Shown: positions 22,328 through 64,000 of the stretch, one piece after another
How positions within the stretch are numbered: the first letter of the stretch is position 1
How the letters are laid out: the number at the start of each line of letters is the position of its first letter
Assembly: GCF_964340395.1 (NCBI RefSeq)
Contig: NC_135569.1
Location: 2,086,400-2,150,399 of the forward strand
Reading direction: 5' to 3'
Source of the DNA: Glandiceps talaboti
Taxonomy: Eukaryota; Hemichordata; Enteropneusta; Spengelidae
DNA length: 64,000 nucleotides
Translations under genes and position numbers: made by a program
Notes under the pieces: model-generated
Told to the model about the DNA's origin: nothing
Seen by the model: only the letters and a program-made list of their open reading frames with translations
The model's database searches: none

Positions 22328-23863
22328 ATGTTAACCAACAGAGTTCGTCAACAAAGAAAGCAACAGGTTATTGAAGATATAAGTTATGTACCTGTCGATG
22401 ACGGAGTTGTGTCATTTATTGGTAAATCTGTTCGTTTCAAGAAGATACCTCGGATTCTAGCCAAACGTTCAGACATCAAACATGGTCTATATTATCCTAA
22501 CAAGTCATTAAGTGTTGTTAATGTTAATGCTGAAGAAAATGTGGGTCGAGAAATTCCTGGAAAGAAATTTAAAGTGAAAGAGGAAGAACAGAATCACGAT
22601 AAATATTTTAGCGCTACGATTACACCGTTTTCTTATAATTCTACAACATTCAGTCGTGATGAACTTGAATTCTTGTGTCTTGGTTCTGACGTCATAGACC
22701 ATGGTCAAATCCAAACGACGAAGACAATCGAACATGGACCACCGAGTATGATAAATGATGGAAACCAATTTGACAACACGTGGTGTGGCAAACATGAAGA
22801 CACCTGTTACCATGGTACTAGTAAACCCGGTATGGTAACAACACCTAGTGACAACACCTGGTGTACTAAACATGACAACATCTGGTATGATGAGAGAGTC
22901 GGGCAAACCTTTACATATAAAGAGCAAAGAGTATCTGAAACATCGACTGATCACCTCGAACACATCCTTGTAAATCTAGATTCGTCGTCATCTGGACCTT
23001 CAGATGACAATATTACCTTCGAAGATGTTGAAACCAAGAATGACAGATATTGTCCGTTGGAATGTCCTAATAACTTGAAAGAACTACCAACAGAAATACA
23101 ACCCGGAGGAAGAAGCAAATATGTCGAAGAAAGCGTTGATATGATGTTGTTTGAAGGCCCAAGGATCAGCGTTGATCATGAATTTTCAAATGTTTCAATC
23201 CTCAGTAAAGTAGGGAATCTTGTTCCAAAATCTCGTGAAAACTGCAAAGAAAGGTCTCCCGAGGTCATAGAAAGATCTCACAATCTCGATTACATGATGA
23301 AAAGGTCTTTACATCAAAAGCTGTGTCTCTGTTATCACTATCAAAGAAGAAATTATTGTAAAGATGCCCCAAATTGTAAAAGGCTACATCTCTGTAGAGA
23401 TTTCCTCAGTGGTGTTTGTAAGAATTCCAGTGATTGTGGAAAATCACACACTGTCAAATCCAAAGACAATGAAAATCTCCTGACAACATTACAATTGGAA
23501 AGTTACTCAGAAGATGACTTGCTAAAACATCTCAAGACGTCACTTCCCAAGGTGTGTGGTGATTACAACCTGAAGCAATGTCACAGCAACTCTTGTTTAC
23601 ATCTTCACCTTTGTCAAAACTTTGTCAAGGGTGTCTGTAAATCGGAGTCCTGTAGTCTGTCTCATAACTTGTACGAATTACGACAAAATATCAGCATATG
23701 TGTTAAAAGTGGTGTTTTGTTCTCGGTTCCAAAGATTGACTATGTCCTGGATTGTATCATTCTTGACGAGGGACTTGAAAAACAGCACAGTGAACTCGAT
23801 GATGAAAACACAGACATTGACACCCAAATAACGAAATATACAGACCTAAATAGTAATTTATAA
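22328..23863 (+). CDS. Single-module ZAP-like CCCH zinc-finger protein, 3' end cut by a LINE
   Basis: One uninterrupted frame of 511 codons. The ATG at 22,328 is the first in the frame, and a splice acceptor 'ttaccattacag' ends at 22,292, so a 5' UTR intron is likely. The first 330 residues are unrecognised and polar, with a locally duplicated DNTWC..KH motif near residues 155-190. Residues about 333-485 form one four-finger CCCH module (CLCYHYQ, CKRLHLC, VCGDYN, LHLCQNFVKGVCK) ending in the helix YVLDCIILD. The module is closest to module 4 of the neighbouring PARP gene: both share SGVCKNSSDCGKSHTVK. No WWE or ART domain follows. The stop TAA comes from the tail of the inserted LINE, so the original C-terminus was longer. 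RNA binding is expected from the family; cellular role unknown. Confidence 0.8.
   Translation: MLTNRVRQQRKQQVIEDISYVPVDDGVVSFIGKSVRFKKIPRILAKRSDIKHGLYYPNKSLSVVNVNAEENVGREIPGKKFKVKEEEQNHDKYFSATITPFSYNSTTFSRDELEFLCLGSDVIDHGQIQTTKTIEHGPPSMINDGNQFDNTWCGKHEDTCYHGTSKPGMVTTPSDNTWCTKHDNIWYDERVGQTFTYKEQRVSETSTDHLEHILVNLDSSSSGPSDDNITFEDVETKNDRYCPLECPNNLKELPTEIQPGGRSKYVEESVDMMLFEGPRISVDHEFSNVSILSKVGNLVPKSRENCKERSPEVIERSHNLDYMMKRSLHQKLCLCYHYQRRNYCKDAPNCKRLHLCRDFLSGVCKNSSDCGKSHTVKSKDNENLLTTLQLESYSEDDLLKHLKTSLPKVCGDYNLKQCHSNSCLHLHLCQNFVKGVCKSESCSLSHNLYELRQNISICVKSGVLFSVPKIDYVLDCIILDEGLEKQHSELDDENTDIDTQITKYTDLNSNL
23850..23860. repeat. LINE target-site duplication, left copy
   Basis: atagtaattta, identical to 28,656-28,666. 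It encodes the last residues of the truncated CCCH protein. Confidence 0.85.
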
Positions 23864-23981
23864 TATATAATAATAATTTATTCAGGAACAATAGGCCACC
23901 GGCCTTAATGTTTCAACATTACTACAAGAAAAAAAGAAATATCACTGGAGGACGCTATTATGTCTGGTTCACAATTACATT

Positions 23982-26900
23982 TTACAAATAATGGTTAACA
24001 GTAACTTGAGCTCGTTTTTTCATGGCAACGAAAATAAACTTGGCAGTATTACGCAAAATAATCCTACTTGTCGTCTGCATGAGTTGTATAAATTTTTCAT
24101 GAGTCGGAAAGACATAGAAGTATCTTGGAATATATTTCTCCCTCAAATCGGTGTATAAGGGACATATAAGACAAAAGTGAAACTCATCTTCTATGTTATT
24201 TGTTTCACAAAAAATACAGATTCTGTCTTGTCGATCGTTCCGTAAACAACGATCTGATTCAATACGCAAAGAATGACAAGAGATCCTAAAACGACAAAAA
24301 CTCTCTCTGTAACAATTATTATCTATAATGTTAAGATAAGGCTCTTGTCTAAATAACATTTTAAATTTTCTGTACAGATCGAGTTTTGGGAAAAGAGATA
24401 ACGAGCTTTGCCAGTCCTGTCTGTCTATGTCTTGACAGCGCTGTTTAAAAAAAGTAACAAATAGTTCAGGGTTATCAACCCCTTGATTCAACCATGCTTC
24501 GCCCATACCAACAGAAAAAAGTAAATTTTTAACCCTATATGCCCAACACGCTTTCCCAAGTTCAGCTTCACGAAATTCAAAAAGATAACACTTATGGGCT
24601 AATCTGTCAACCGGCATTGACAAAAGACGGATCCAATATTTAATAATACGAACAAATCTGAGCGAACGCATAGTAAAGCGGCCTAATTCACCTCGAACAG
24701 CAAGATTTGATGCGTTATGGTACACTTTCAGAACAAAACGACAGAACTTGTTATGAACAATCTCTATTGCGTCGCCCTTGTCAAAACCCCATACTTCACT
24801 TCCATACATTAAAATGGGAGAAATCTTACAATCGAATATTTTAAAGGCAAGATCAATATCAGTAACATTAAATTTTGCAATCGCCCTCTTAACTCCAAAT
24901 AAAGCTTTCGTTGCTTGGTTTGCAAGGTGACTTTGTGCCTTGGCCCACAGACCAGAACTCGAGAACATAATCCCAAGGTAATTATAATTAGGGGCAACAT
25001 CTAGTTTTGTGCCATTAAAAAACCACTTTTCACAAGACTTAAGCCTACCACCATGTTTGAAGACGAGTACTTTTGTCTTAGCTACATTGACCTTCAGATG
25101 CCATTTGTTTGCATACATGGACAAATTGTTTAGGAGACGCTGCAGACCAATTGGTGTGGCACTGTAAAGAGCTAGATCATCTGCAAATAATAGGTAAAAC
25201 AATTTAATGGAGGCTATGTGAATTCCAGCAAATTCATGGTGCAACGCATCCCCTATGTCGTTAATGAACAGAGTAAATAATAGTGGCGACAAAATGCTCC
25301 CTTGTTGGACGCCAAGTTCACAACGAAAAAAGTCAGAAATACCAACAGGTGTACGAATACATGACTTAATATCAACATACATTGAGCGTAGAACTGAGAA
25401 AAGTTTTCCTTTCATCCCTACTTTAGCAAGTTTATAAAACAACATATAATGATTAACTCTGTCAAAGGCTTTCTCAAAATCTACGAACGCACAATAAAGT
25501 TTGCCACTAAGAGAAAGATAACGATTGATAATAGAAGATAAAATATACACATTATCTATGGTAGAATAATTTTTCCTAAATCCGGCTTGTAATTCAACTA
25601 TTGGGTAATACTGCTCAACCCACGCAAGCAATCTCTGATAAATGATATCGCTAAAGATTTTCGTTATGGTCGGCAAAAGGGTTATACCTCTATAATTATT
25701 TACGCAATCCTTGGACCCTTTTTTGTGAAGCGGAACAATCAAACCTTTCACCCACTGCCCGGGAAAAGACCCCGTAGAGAGAATTTTGTTGAAGAGTACA
25801 AGAAGTAAAATTTTGAAATCCGTTGGAACATGTTTAAATATTTCTGGTGCAATTCCGTCATGACCTGGGGCCTTATTAACTTTTAAACGATTAATTGAAC
25901 TGTCTAGTTCGTCACTAGTAATTTCATGGTCAAGGATATCAGTGTCGACATCAAGGTCAAAATCAGAGTTACTATCTAACCCTTCTAAGAATTCTTTTAC
26001 TTCTTCTAGAAATGAATCATTGATTGAAGAAGACTGAGCACCAGAATCAGAAAAAAGTTGTGAAAAAAAGTTAAACCAATCTTCTAGTTGAATATTCCTG
26101 GATGGCCTTGCAGCCTTAGTTTTTAACAAAGACCAAAACTCACTTGAGTTAGATTGCTTGGCGGCATTGAGCAGTTTACGCTTCTCCAGTTCTGTGAAAT
26201 TCTTCTTCTTATCTCTAATAAGAGATTGATACGATCTACGGAAATCTAGATAGTTATTCAAACTAGCATGTGTCCTCTTATTACGAAAATAATTAAGAGC
26301 TCGACGAACTTGTTTTTTCATAGCATGACACTCCTCATCAAACCAGGTGCTCTGTTTACGCTGTACATTATCTCTCGTTAGGAATTGTTTTCGTTTCATA
26401 CACTCAGACGCATTGCATAACATTTCAGAAAGAACGTCAGCAGCTCTTGAAATACCATTAGAATCTAAATGAGCAAAGAAGTCATTTGATAAACTTTGAA
26501 ACCGTTCCCCTGTCCAAAAGGAGTTAAACGTTTGAGCAAGACTGTCATTCCAGATATATTTACAACTTTGATCTGAAGTTTGTGTAAACGTCTGAGGACT
26601 TTCTACACTTGGACCTGCTTTAAGAGAAAACGTAATAGGCATATGGTCTGATTCAGGTCTATCTGAAATGCTGAAGTCACGAAATAAGTGGAAATTATCA
26701 AAATATGCAAGCACATAATCGATAACACTGCAACCAGACTGTTTCATAAATGTAAAATGTCCAATACCATTATCTCTAAATATTCTACCGTTTACTATTT
26801 TTAGTCCGGTATTCTTACATAATTGTAGGAGTAAATTACCATATGTGTTAATTTCACAGTCATTTGAATACCTAGATAGCACCTGCTCGTCCGAATAGTT

Positions 26901-27479
26901 TACATCACAGTCAAAGTTGAAATCGCTCTCATCAGATTGGACAAAGTCAGGTTCTGTTGCTGTTCTGGCGTTGAAATCACCACATGAAAAGAATTTGAAA
27001 TCTGGATACATTGCCATGAATTTGGCTAGTTCATCTTCAAGAATTTGAAAAATAGAATCATTAGAATAACTCGAACCTTGTGGTGAAAAGTAAACAATAT
27101 TAAAACACAGCTTTAGATTACCAGACCTGCAGAAGAACCAGATAATTCCGTCAGAAGAGTTACTAGGAATAATTTTAACATCTGTGAGACGATTTTTGCG
27201 ATAGAGAATACTAATTCCACCTGAATGTCGACCAAATTGTTTCTGTTTTGGACGAAAGTGGTGGTAATTTTCATACCCGTCAAGATCAAAGTTAGATTCT
27301 CTAGAACACCAAGTTTCTGTGAGAAAAATGACATCAAATTTCTTTAGGTATGATAGAAAGTCGGGATTACTCCACTTAGTTTTCAAACCATTCACATTCC
27401 ATACGATAAAAGAAATACAAGATTCGCTACAAGTAGATTTGTTTGATAAACTATGATATTGCGAGCCTTGACCATGTCC
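23982..27479 (-). CDS. LINE ORF2: AP endonuclease-reverse transcriptase
   Basis: The frame runs from the codon after the ORF1 stop (27,479) to 23,982. Endonuclease motifs in order: WNVNGL, FLTETW, CGDFNAR, DYVL and SDHMP. Reverse transcriptase motifs: YRGITLL, AGFRKNYST, FVDFEKAFD, GVQQGSILSPLL, FADDLALYS and YLGI. Near the C-terminus is a C-x2-C...H...C cluster (CIFC...HFCLIC). ORF2 nicks the target and copies the RNA into the genome. There is no ATG between the ORF1 stop and the first endonuclease motif, so an unusual mode of translation is needed. All catalytic motifs look intact. Confidence 0.92.
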   Translation of the reverse strand, partial: GHGQGSQYHSLSNKSTCSESCISFIVWNVNGLKTKWSNPDFLSYLKKFDVIFLTETWCSRESNFDLDGYENYHHFRPKQKQFGRHSGGISILYRKNRLTDVKIIPSNSSDGIIWFFCRSGNLKLCFNIVYFSPQGSSYSNDSIFQILEDELAKFMAMYPDFKFFSCGDFNARTATEPDFVQSDESDFNFDCDVNYSDEQVLSRYSNDCEINTYGNLLLQLCKNTGLKIVNGRIFRDNGIGHFTFMKQSGCSVIDYVLAYFDNFHLFRDFSISDRPESDHMPITFSLKAGPSVESPQTFTQTSDQSCKYIWNDSLAQTFNSFWTGERFQSLSNDFFAHLDSNGISRAADVLSEMLCNASECMKRKQFLTRDNVQRKQSTWFDEECHAMKKQVRRALNYFRNKRTHASLNNYLDFRRSYQSLIRDKKKNFTELEKRKLLNAAKQSNSSEFWSLLKTKAARPSRNIQLEDWFNFFSQLFSDSGAQSSSINDSFLEEVKEFLEGLDSNSDFDLDVDTDILDHEITSDELDSSINRLKVNKAPGHDGIAPEIFKHVPTDFKILLLVLFNKILSTGSFPGQWVKGLIVPLHKKGSKDCVNNYRGITLLPTITKIFSDIIYQRLLAWVEQYYPIVELQAGFRKNYSTIDNVYILSSIINRYLSLSGKLYCAFVDFEKAFDRVNHYMLFYKLAKVGMKGKLFSVLRSMYVDIKSCIRTPVGISDFFRCELGVQQGSILSPLLFTLFINDIGDALHHEFAGIHIASIKLFYLLFADDLALYSATPIGLQRLLNNLSMYANKWHLKVNVAKTKVLVFKHGGRLKSCEKWFFNGTKLDVAPNYNYLGIMFSSSGLWAKAQSHLANQATKALFGVKRAIAKFNVTDIDLAFKIFDCKISPILMYGSEVWGFDKGDAIEIVHNKFCRFVLKVYHNASNLAVRGELGRFTMRSLRFVRIIKYWIRLLSMPVDRLAHKCYLFEFREAELGKACWAYRVKNLLFSVGMGEAWLNQGVDNPELFVTFFKQRCQDIDRQDWQSSLSLFPKLDLYRKFKMLFRQEPYLNIIDNNCYRESFCRFRISCHSLRIESDRCLRNDRQDRICIFCETNNIEDEFHFCLICPLYTDLREKYIPRYFYVFPTHEKFIQLMQTTSRIILRNTAKFIFVAMKKRAQVTVNHYL

Positions 27480-27482
27480 CTA
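27480..27482 (-). promoter_or_regulatory. In-frame UAG between LINE ORF1 and ORF2
   Basis: The sequence reads GTT GAT AAA TAG GGA CAT on the minus strand. ORF1 and ORF2 share one frame, and the 28 codons after the UAG are open up to and through the endonuclease start. The UAG-GGA context resembles the start of the gammaretroviral gag-pol readthrough signal. Readthrough itself is inference. Confidence 0.6.
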
Positions 27483-28508
27483 TTTATCAACGATTTTCCT
27501 GACATTGTCAATGTTCTGGTCATAAATATACACATCACCGTCAATAACAAGTTTGTCGTATCTGAGAGATGCTTTCTTTCCTTCTTCCCTCGCTACAGTT
27601 AGATACGCGCCAAGCTTCTTTCTAGTCTCACGCACCATGGGCGAGTAATCTTCAGAAATTCTGAGACCCGTATTTCTAAGTTTTTCGCGTGCGGCCTGAA
27701 GAACATCATTTCTGTCCTTGTATTTAGTGAATTTCGCTATAATAGGTTGTGGACGCGATTTTGATCTTAGTCTATGCGCACGTTCAAAGTCAATTTGTTC
27801 CGCATCTAACTGGAGTTGTTCAGAAATGATTTCGCGTACTTTGTTTTCAGAGTCACGCCAGTTTTCTTTGTCACTCTCTTGAGGAAGCCCGTGAATAATC
27901 AGGTTATTTCTACGCATCTGGCCTTCTTGGTGGTCACAACTGGTTTCTATCTTGCGAAGCCTTGATTTTAATTCGTTGTTCTCGGCTTCCAACTCGGCGA
28001 TACGGGTGTTAACTTCTTGTAATTTACTATCAACTCTTTCTAGACCGGCTTGTATTTCGTTGGCATCTTTACCCACTTTTTCTTCTAGTTTGCTAAATTT
28101 TTCTTCCATTGAAATTTGAAGACAGGTAAATTTAGACTCAATAAACAGTTTAAGTTGATCAACAATACTACCAGTGGCATCCCCTTCTGTGATTGTATGA
28201 ATAGCAACAGGTGGTTGGAGCGTCGAACTTCCCAAGTCGTGAGATTTCTGACCTTGAATACTTATACTTTCCGTTAACTTCGTTTGCCTTGTATTGTACC
28301 CTTCCCCTCTTGGATTGGACTTTGGACCAGGGTTGGCTTCTATGTCCCCACATGAAAGCAAGCTCAGGAACAAAAGAACTCTCACCATAAGACTCACATG
28401 GAGTTTATCCACTGATATACCAATATGGCTTCCAGACCGCACCCCTTGACATGCCGGCTGTAGAAAACTTCCGATTTTCTGTCTCCATTGGACCAAACAA
28501 ATACCCAT
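27480..28508 (-). CDS. LINE ORF1: coiled-coil RNA-binding protein with 2A-like leader
   Basis: Two in-frame start codons are possible: ATG at 28,508 (context AGAATGG, favourable; 342 aa) and ATG at 28,388 (302 aa). The second start puts the hydrophobic leader MVRVLLFLSLLSCG directly before DIEANPGP. A heptad-rich coiled coil follows (about 28,170-27,950), then an L1-ORF1-like C-terminal domain (RRNNLIIHGLPE-type motif, FERAHRL, RKKLGAYL). Such proteins trimerise and bind element RNA. The frame ends in UAG at 27,480-27,482, in phase with ORF2. Confidence 0.85.
   Translation of the reverse strand: MGICLVQWRQKIGSFLQPACQGVRSGSHIGISVDKLHVSLMVRVLLFLSLLSCGDIEANPGPKSNPRGEGYNTRQTKLTESISIQGQKSHDLGSSTLQPPVAIHTITEGDATGSIVDQLKLFIESKFTCLQISMEEKFSKLEEKVGKDANEIQAGLERVDSKLQEVNTRIAELEAENNELKSRLRKIETSCDHQEGQMRRNNLIIHGLPQESDKENWRDSENKVREIISEQLQLDAEQIDFERAHRLRSKSRPQPIIAKFTKYKDRNDVLQAAREKLRNTGLRISEDYSPMVRETRKKLGAYLTVAREEGKKASLRYDKLVIDGDVYIYDQNIDNVRKIVDK
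28323..28346 (-). other. 2A-like ribosome-skipping motif DIEANPGP
   Basis: The codons read D-I-E-A-N-P-G-P, matching the D-x-E-x-N-P-G-P consensus of 2A peptides, at which ribosomes release at Gly and resume at Pro. The motif sits right after a hydrophobic leader. In several invertebrate LINEs the uncleaved form of such leaders acts as a secretory signal (established knowledge). Confidence 0.85.
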
Positions 28509-28655
28509 TCTTGCAGGATATATTGTAGAAGATGATAATGTAGTTATCCGTGTTTTGGTAGAGCAAGATATAATCACTCAGTTACTGAATTTGTGAGTTT
28601 TCTTCGGAGCGATAAAACATGTGCTTGTTGCAGTTCAAACGGTAGTGCGCCCTCC

Positions 28656-28666
28656 ATAGTAATTTA
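28656..28666. repeat. LINE target-site duplication, right copy
   Basis: atagtaattta, directly after the element's 5' end. The reading frame of the CCCH gene continues in phase from here for 13 codons to a TAA at 28,706. Confidence 0.85.
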
Positions 28667-28703
28667 ATCAAGGGAAATAGTGCAGCCTGGTGTGATGAAC
28701 CTG

Positions 28704-28900
28704 AATAATAATAATAATAAAAATAATAATGTGAATTTATAACTCGCCAGCTTTCCTCCTGAGAGCTCAAGGCACTCACAATTATTACCCCTGGCATAGA
28801 TCAATGGCAGCACAATGGCCTTTATACTTGATGGACCGTATGCATATAATCCATTGCATCCTCTATAAGTGCATAGGACTCATTCACATTGCATTCACAT
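28704..28900 (-). mobile_element. tRNA-type SINE, copy 2, 5' truncated
   Basis: An (AAT)n tail is followed by the shared body ('gagctcaaggcactcac', 'aattattacccctggc', 'ataatccattgcatcc'). The tRNA-like head is absent. Confidence 0.6.
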
Positions 28901-29227
28901 TTGTCAAACTTTAATGCAAAGTGGAACTGCAAGATATGTGGTAGAAAGGCAATGTATAGAGGTTGACATTGTGAGCCGTACACGTGACCCTTCAGAATGG
29001 AAAGTAAGATAAACTTATTGTTTTTCTAGGACAATGAAATTCATCTATTAAATTCCTTTCACATCATTAAATTTGCGTTAATATTATTTTTTAAAATAAT
29101 TTATCACATTAATGTCACGAGTGTCTGATTCGATATTATTTTCATTTCGGCAACATAATTACATGTACATATCGATCTGCTAATTCGGATCAGCTTCAGT
29201 AAAGAACAAATACATAGTTACTCAGTT

Positions 29228-29619
29228 TAGGCCAAATAAAAAAAGTTGTTTGGTTCGATTACCCGACCCTCACCTAGTTTTTCACGCTGACCCTAAACTT
29301 TTTTTTTCGTATTCAAGAAAAATAATAATAAAATTGTGAAAATCGTGAAGTCTCAAGAAATAGTAGGTGCGGAAATTGCCATCAACTTAAAAAGACAATA
29401 TAAAACTATTCTTCCAGTCTGTAATGGCTGTACATCTGATGAGAAGAAATAAATAACACAGAGACCATATGGAAAACAATGGAAAACATAACTACCTGAA
29501 GTAGACATTCACATATGAAAAAAAAATATAATAAAATAAATTTAAAATAAAAAATCTACCTACCCCACCTATTTTAAAATTGAATGTAATCGGAACCACA
29601 CAATTTTTTTATGCCTTAT
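29228..29619 (-). mobile_element. MITE family A, copy 3
   Basis: Ends 'taggccaaataaaaaaagtt' and 'caattttttatgccttatg'; interior aatggctgtacatctga. This is a near full-length copy. Confidence 0.7.
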
Positions 29620-29787
29620 GTATGTAAATATGTGCACTGGGACTTTTTTAATTGACATAAAATAACAGTGATGTGTTTATGGATATGCTTGACCTATTTA
29701 CTCTGGTTAGTATCTCTCGGCACGGCATCCCCAGCAGAGATCACTCAGACACTGAAAGTGAGCCATCAGTGGTGAGGCTGTAGTCTT

Positions 29788-29865
29788 GCTGCTAGACGTT
29801 CGGGCTTTCTTCCGATACGATAAGCGAACAAAGTTCCCAGAGAGGGCTTACCCGAACGTCTAGCT
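29788..29865. repeat. Hairpin with 14-bp stem
   Basis: 'gctagacgttcggg' and 'cccgaacgtctagc' are perfect inverted copies separated by about 45 bp. Confidence 0.75.
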
Positions 29866-30053
29866 AATGTCATTTTCAGACTTCACATTCCATTGGGATG
29901 ACATATGGCCGTGGGTTGGACCATGTATGCGACTCATAGTAACAAAGCTCCCTTAGGTCACTTGTATTTTCCTTGGCTGAACTATGAAAAATATTGGGGA
30001 ATGATATCTAATTGTCAAGAAAATCGTGGAATACGAATTGGAATGGACTTTAT

Positions 30054-62776
<32,723 letters not shown>

Positions 62777-64000
62777 CACGGCAGATATGACTGTCTTTGA
62801 ATACCGCTCAATATTCGCTCGTTCCCTAAGTGATATAAAATGCTCAATAGAAATATAAGGCAAAGCTGGCCAACATATATACTGCAACAGTGCCGTGCAA
62901 CTCCAATGAACGATGTCAGAGCCTACTACTTCTACGTCGTTGCAGGGGATCAATCATGCATAATTGCTGGCCGTTAGTTTACGAACTCAGCCGTCTGAAA
63001 GATGTCCACTAAGTTGTTAGGTCTACCACTTTAACTGCAAATTATCGATTCCATGGTAACAGATCAACATTTTATACTGACTTGAATGATTAAATATCAT
63101 CGAATTGTCTCATGACATTGTATTAAACATATAATTTTCATTCTAACGGGATATGCGCATGTGCATCATCTTGCGTGGTGAAATGTACAACTGACAGTTT
63201 CATATGCAGAGACAAGTAATTAATTTCTAGATTTTATGCTTGGGTGAGGGAGGGAACTGGATTGGCTAAAATTATCAACAATAGTAAACTATTGATATAG
63301 ATATTTAAAATGCGTGCTACCTAGTTTGTGGGATATTGATACATGAGTTGAAAGCTATCCATATACAGCCATATGTCTTTATCAGCTTCATACAATTTCT
63401 ACTTTGGAAACTAGTATTGCGTTTCTTCATCAGTCGCCAGGATTTTCACCATTTTAGTTTGCTTTCGTAAATTCAAGCGGCACACATGGAAACCAATGGA
63501 AAACATAACTATCTGAACTAGACACTCACATATATGATAAAAAACATTATAAAATAAAATAAAATAAAACATCTACCTACCCCATCTATTCTAAACGTAC
63601 GTAATCGGAACCACACATTTTTTATTAGGCCTTATGGAAGTATTTTCACTCGAGTGAGAAATGTAGAAACTCGGCTTGAGCAGCTTTAAGAGCTAGATGT
63701 GAGTGTATCACTTAGAGTATTTTCATTGACAAGTTTTCAACAATATTTCAGCATCCCACAAACTAGCTAGAGTACAATACGCAATGTATCTGGATACTTT
63801 TATCTTATTGCGGATAATGTTAGAGGAATTCCTCACCTCACCCACCCTATCCATCAATCATAGCAAATGTTTCTATGTGTTCGCGTCATTTGGTCATAAA
63901 AGTTGTATTTCAACTGCACTCTGTTCAATATAATTGTTTGTTGTCATTATTTTGAAAAAACCCATGTATAACGTATTCGGGGATGTGTCAATATTTGCTA
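62777..64000. other. Region upstream of the receptor gene
   Basis: It should contain the promoter and 5' UTR of the receptor. No clear TATA box or initiator could be singled out. A partial MITE family A copy sits at 63,482-63,637. No gene recognised. Confidence 0.5.
63482..63637 (-). mobile_element. MITE family A, partial copy 8
   Basis: 'ggaaaacataactatctgaa', 'ctacctaccccatctattct' and 'cggaaccacacattttttat' then taggcctta match the right half of the family. Confidence 0.65.

Larger units (their letters stand above)
23861..28655 (-). mobile_element. Full-length APE-type non-LTR retrotransposon (LINE), 4.8 kb
   Basis: On the minus strand the element has a 5' UTR, ORF1 (coiled coil plus RNA-binding-like domain with a 2A-like leader), ORF2 (AP endonuclease plus reverse transcriptase plus C-terminal Cys-His motif), a short 3' UTR and an AT-rich tail (AATAAATTATTATTA). 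It is flanked by the perfect 11-bp duplication atagtaattta at 23,850-23,860 and 28,656-28,666. Both frames are open apart from one UAG between them. Intact frames and a perfect target-site duplication indicate a recent insertion. The clade (CR1, L2, Tx1 or other) cannot be assigned by eye. Confidence 0.9.
28901..30053. other. Gap between LINE/SINE block and receptor gene 3' end
   Basis: No coding sequence is recognised. The stretch holds MITE family A copy 3 (29,228-29,619), a 14-bp-stem hairpin (29,790-29,862) and a half copy of family B (29,920-30,005). The 3' UTR and polyadenylation site of the receptor gene should fall just below 30,054; an AATAAA overlaps the stop at 30,049-30,054. Confidence 0.55.

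Noticed and set aside
23861-28655. Endogenous retrovirus or LTR element
   Set aside because: No LTRs, protease or integrase. The order of coiled-coil ORF1, AP endonuclease and RT with an AT-rich tail is that of a LINE.

Overview
This is animal genomic DNA. Genes are split by GT-AG introns, long AT-rich introns carry large amounts of SINE, MITE, LINE and satellite DNA, and simple repeats such as (CATA)n, (GA)n and (ACAG)n are everywhere. The gene families (a ZAP/PARP12-like PARP with zinc fingers, WWE and ART domains; a GABA-B receptor-like class C GPCR; an APE-type LINE carrying a 2A-like peptide) point to a marine invertebrate, most likely a non-vertebrate deuterostome such as a hemichordate, amphioxus or echinoderm. 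The species cannot be read from the window.

Layout. About 1-4.7 kb is intergenic, with a tRNA-type SINE and a MITE. About 4.7-16.03 kb on the minus strand is a five-coding-exon PARP gene of 2,674 codons. One 6.55-kb exon encodes six ZAP-like four-finger CCCH modules plus a further CCCH finger. It is followed by two WWE domains, an H-Y-I type ADP-ribosyltransferase domain and a Ser/Thr-rich tail ending in the CaaX box CVVM. About 16.1-22.3 kb separates this gene from a head-to-head, intronless-CDS paralogue (22,328-23,863, plus strand) that carries a single CCCH module. The 3' end of that paralogue is interrupted by a full-length 4.8-kb LINE (23,861-28,655, minus strand) flanked by an 11-bp target-site duplication. 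In the LINE, ORF1 has a 2A-like motif and is separated from ORF2 by one in-frame UAG with no ORF2 start codon.

From 30,054 to 62,776 on the minus strand lies one 18-coding-exon gene. Joined across consistent splice sites it gives a 788-residue GABA-B receptor-like protein: signal peptide, Venus-flytrap ligand domain, seven transmembrane segments and a short coiled tail. Its 17-kb first intron and most other introns hold tandem duplications (3 x 522 bp, 2 x 872 bp), a 20-bp satellite, several foldback/MITE elements and a decayed LINE fragment.

The two CCCH genes look like a local cluster of RNA-sensing, antiviral-type proteins; this is inferred from the vertebrate ZAP/PARP12 family. The receptor gene is an unrelated neighbour. 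Exon ends were read by eye from splice consensus and frame continuity, not from transcripts.
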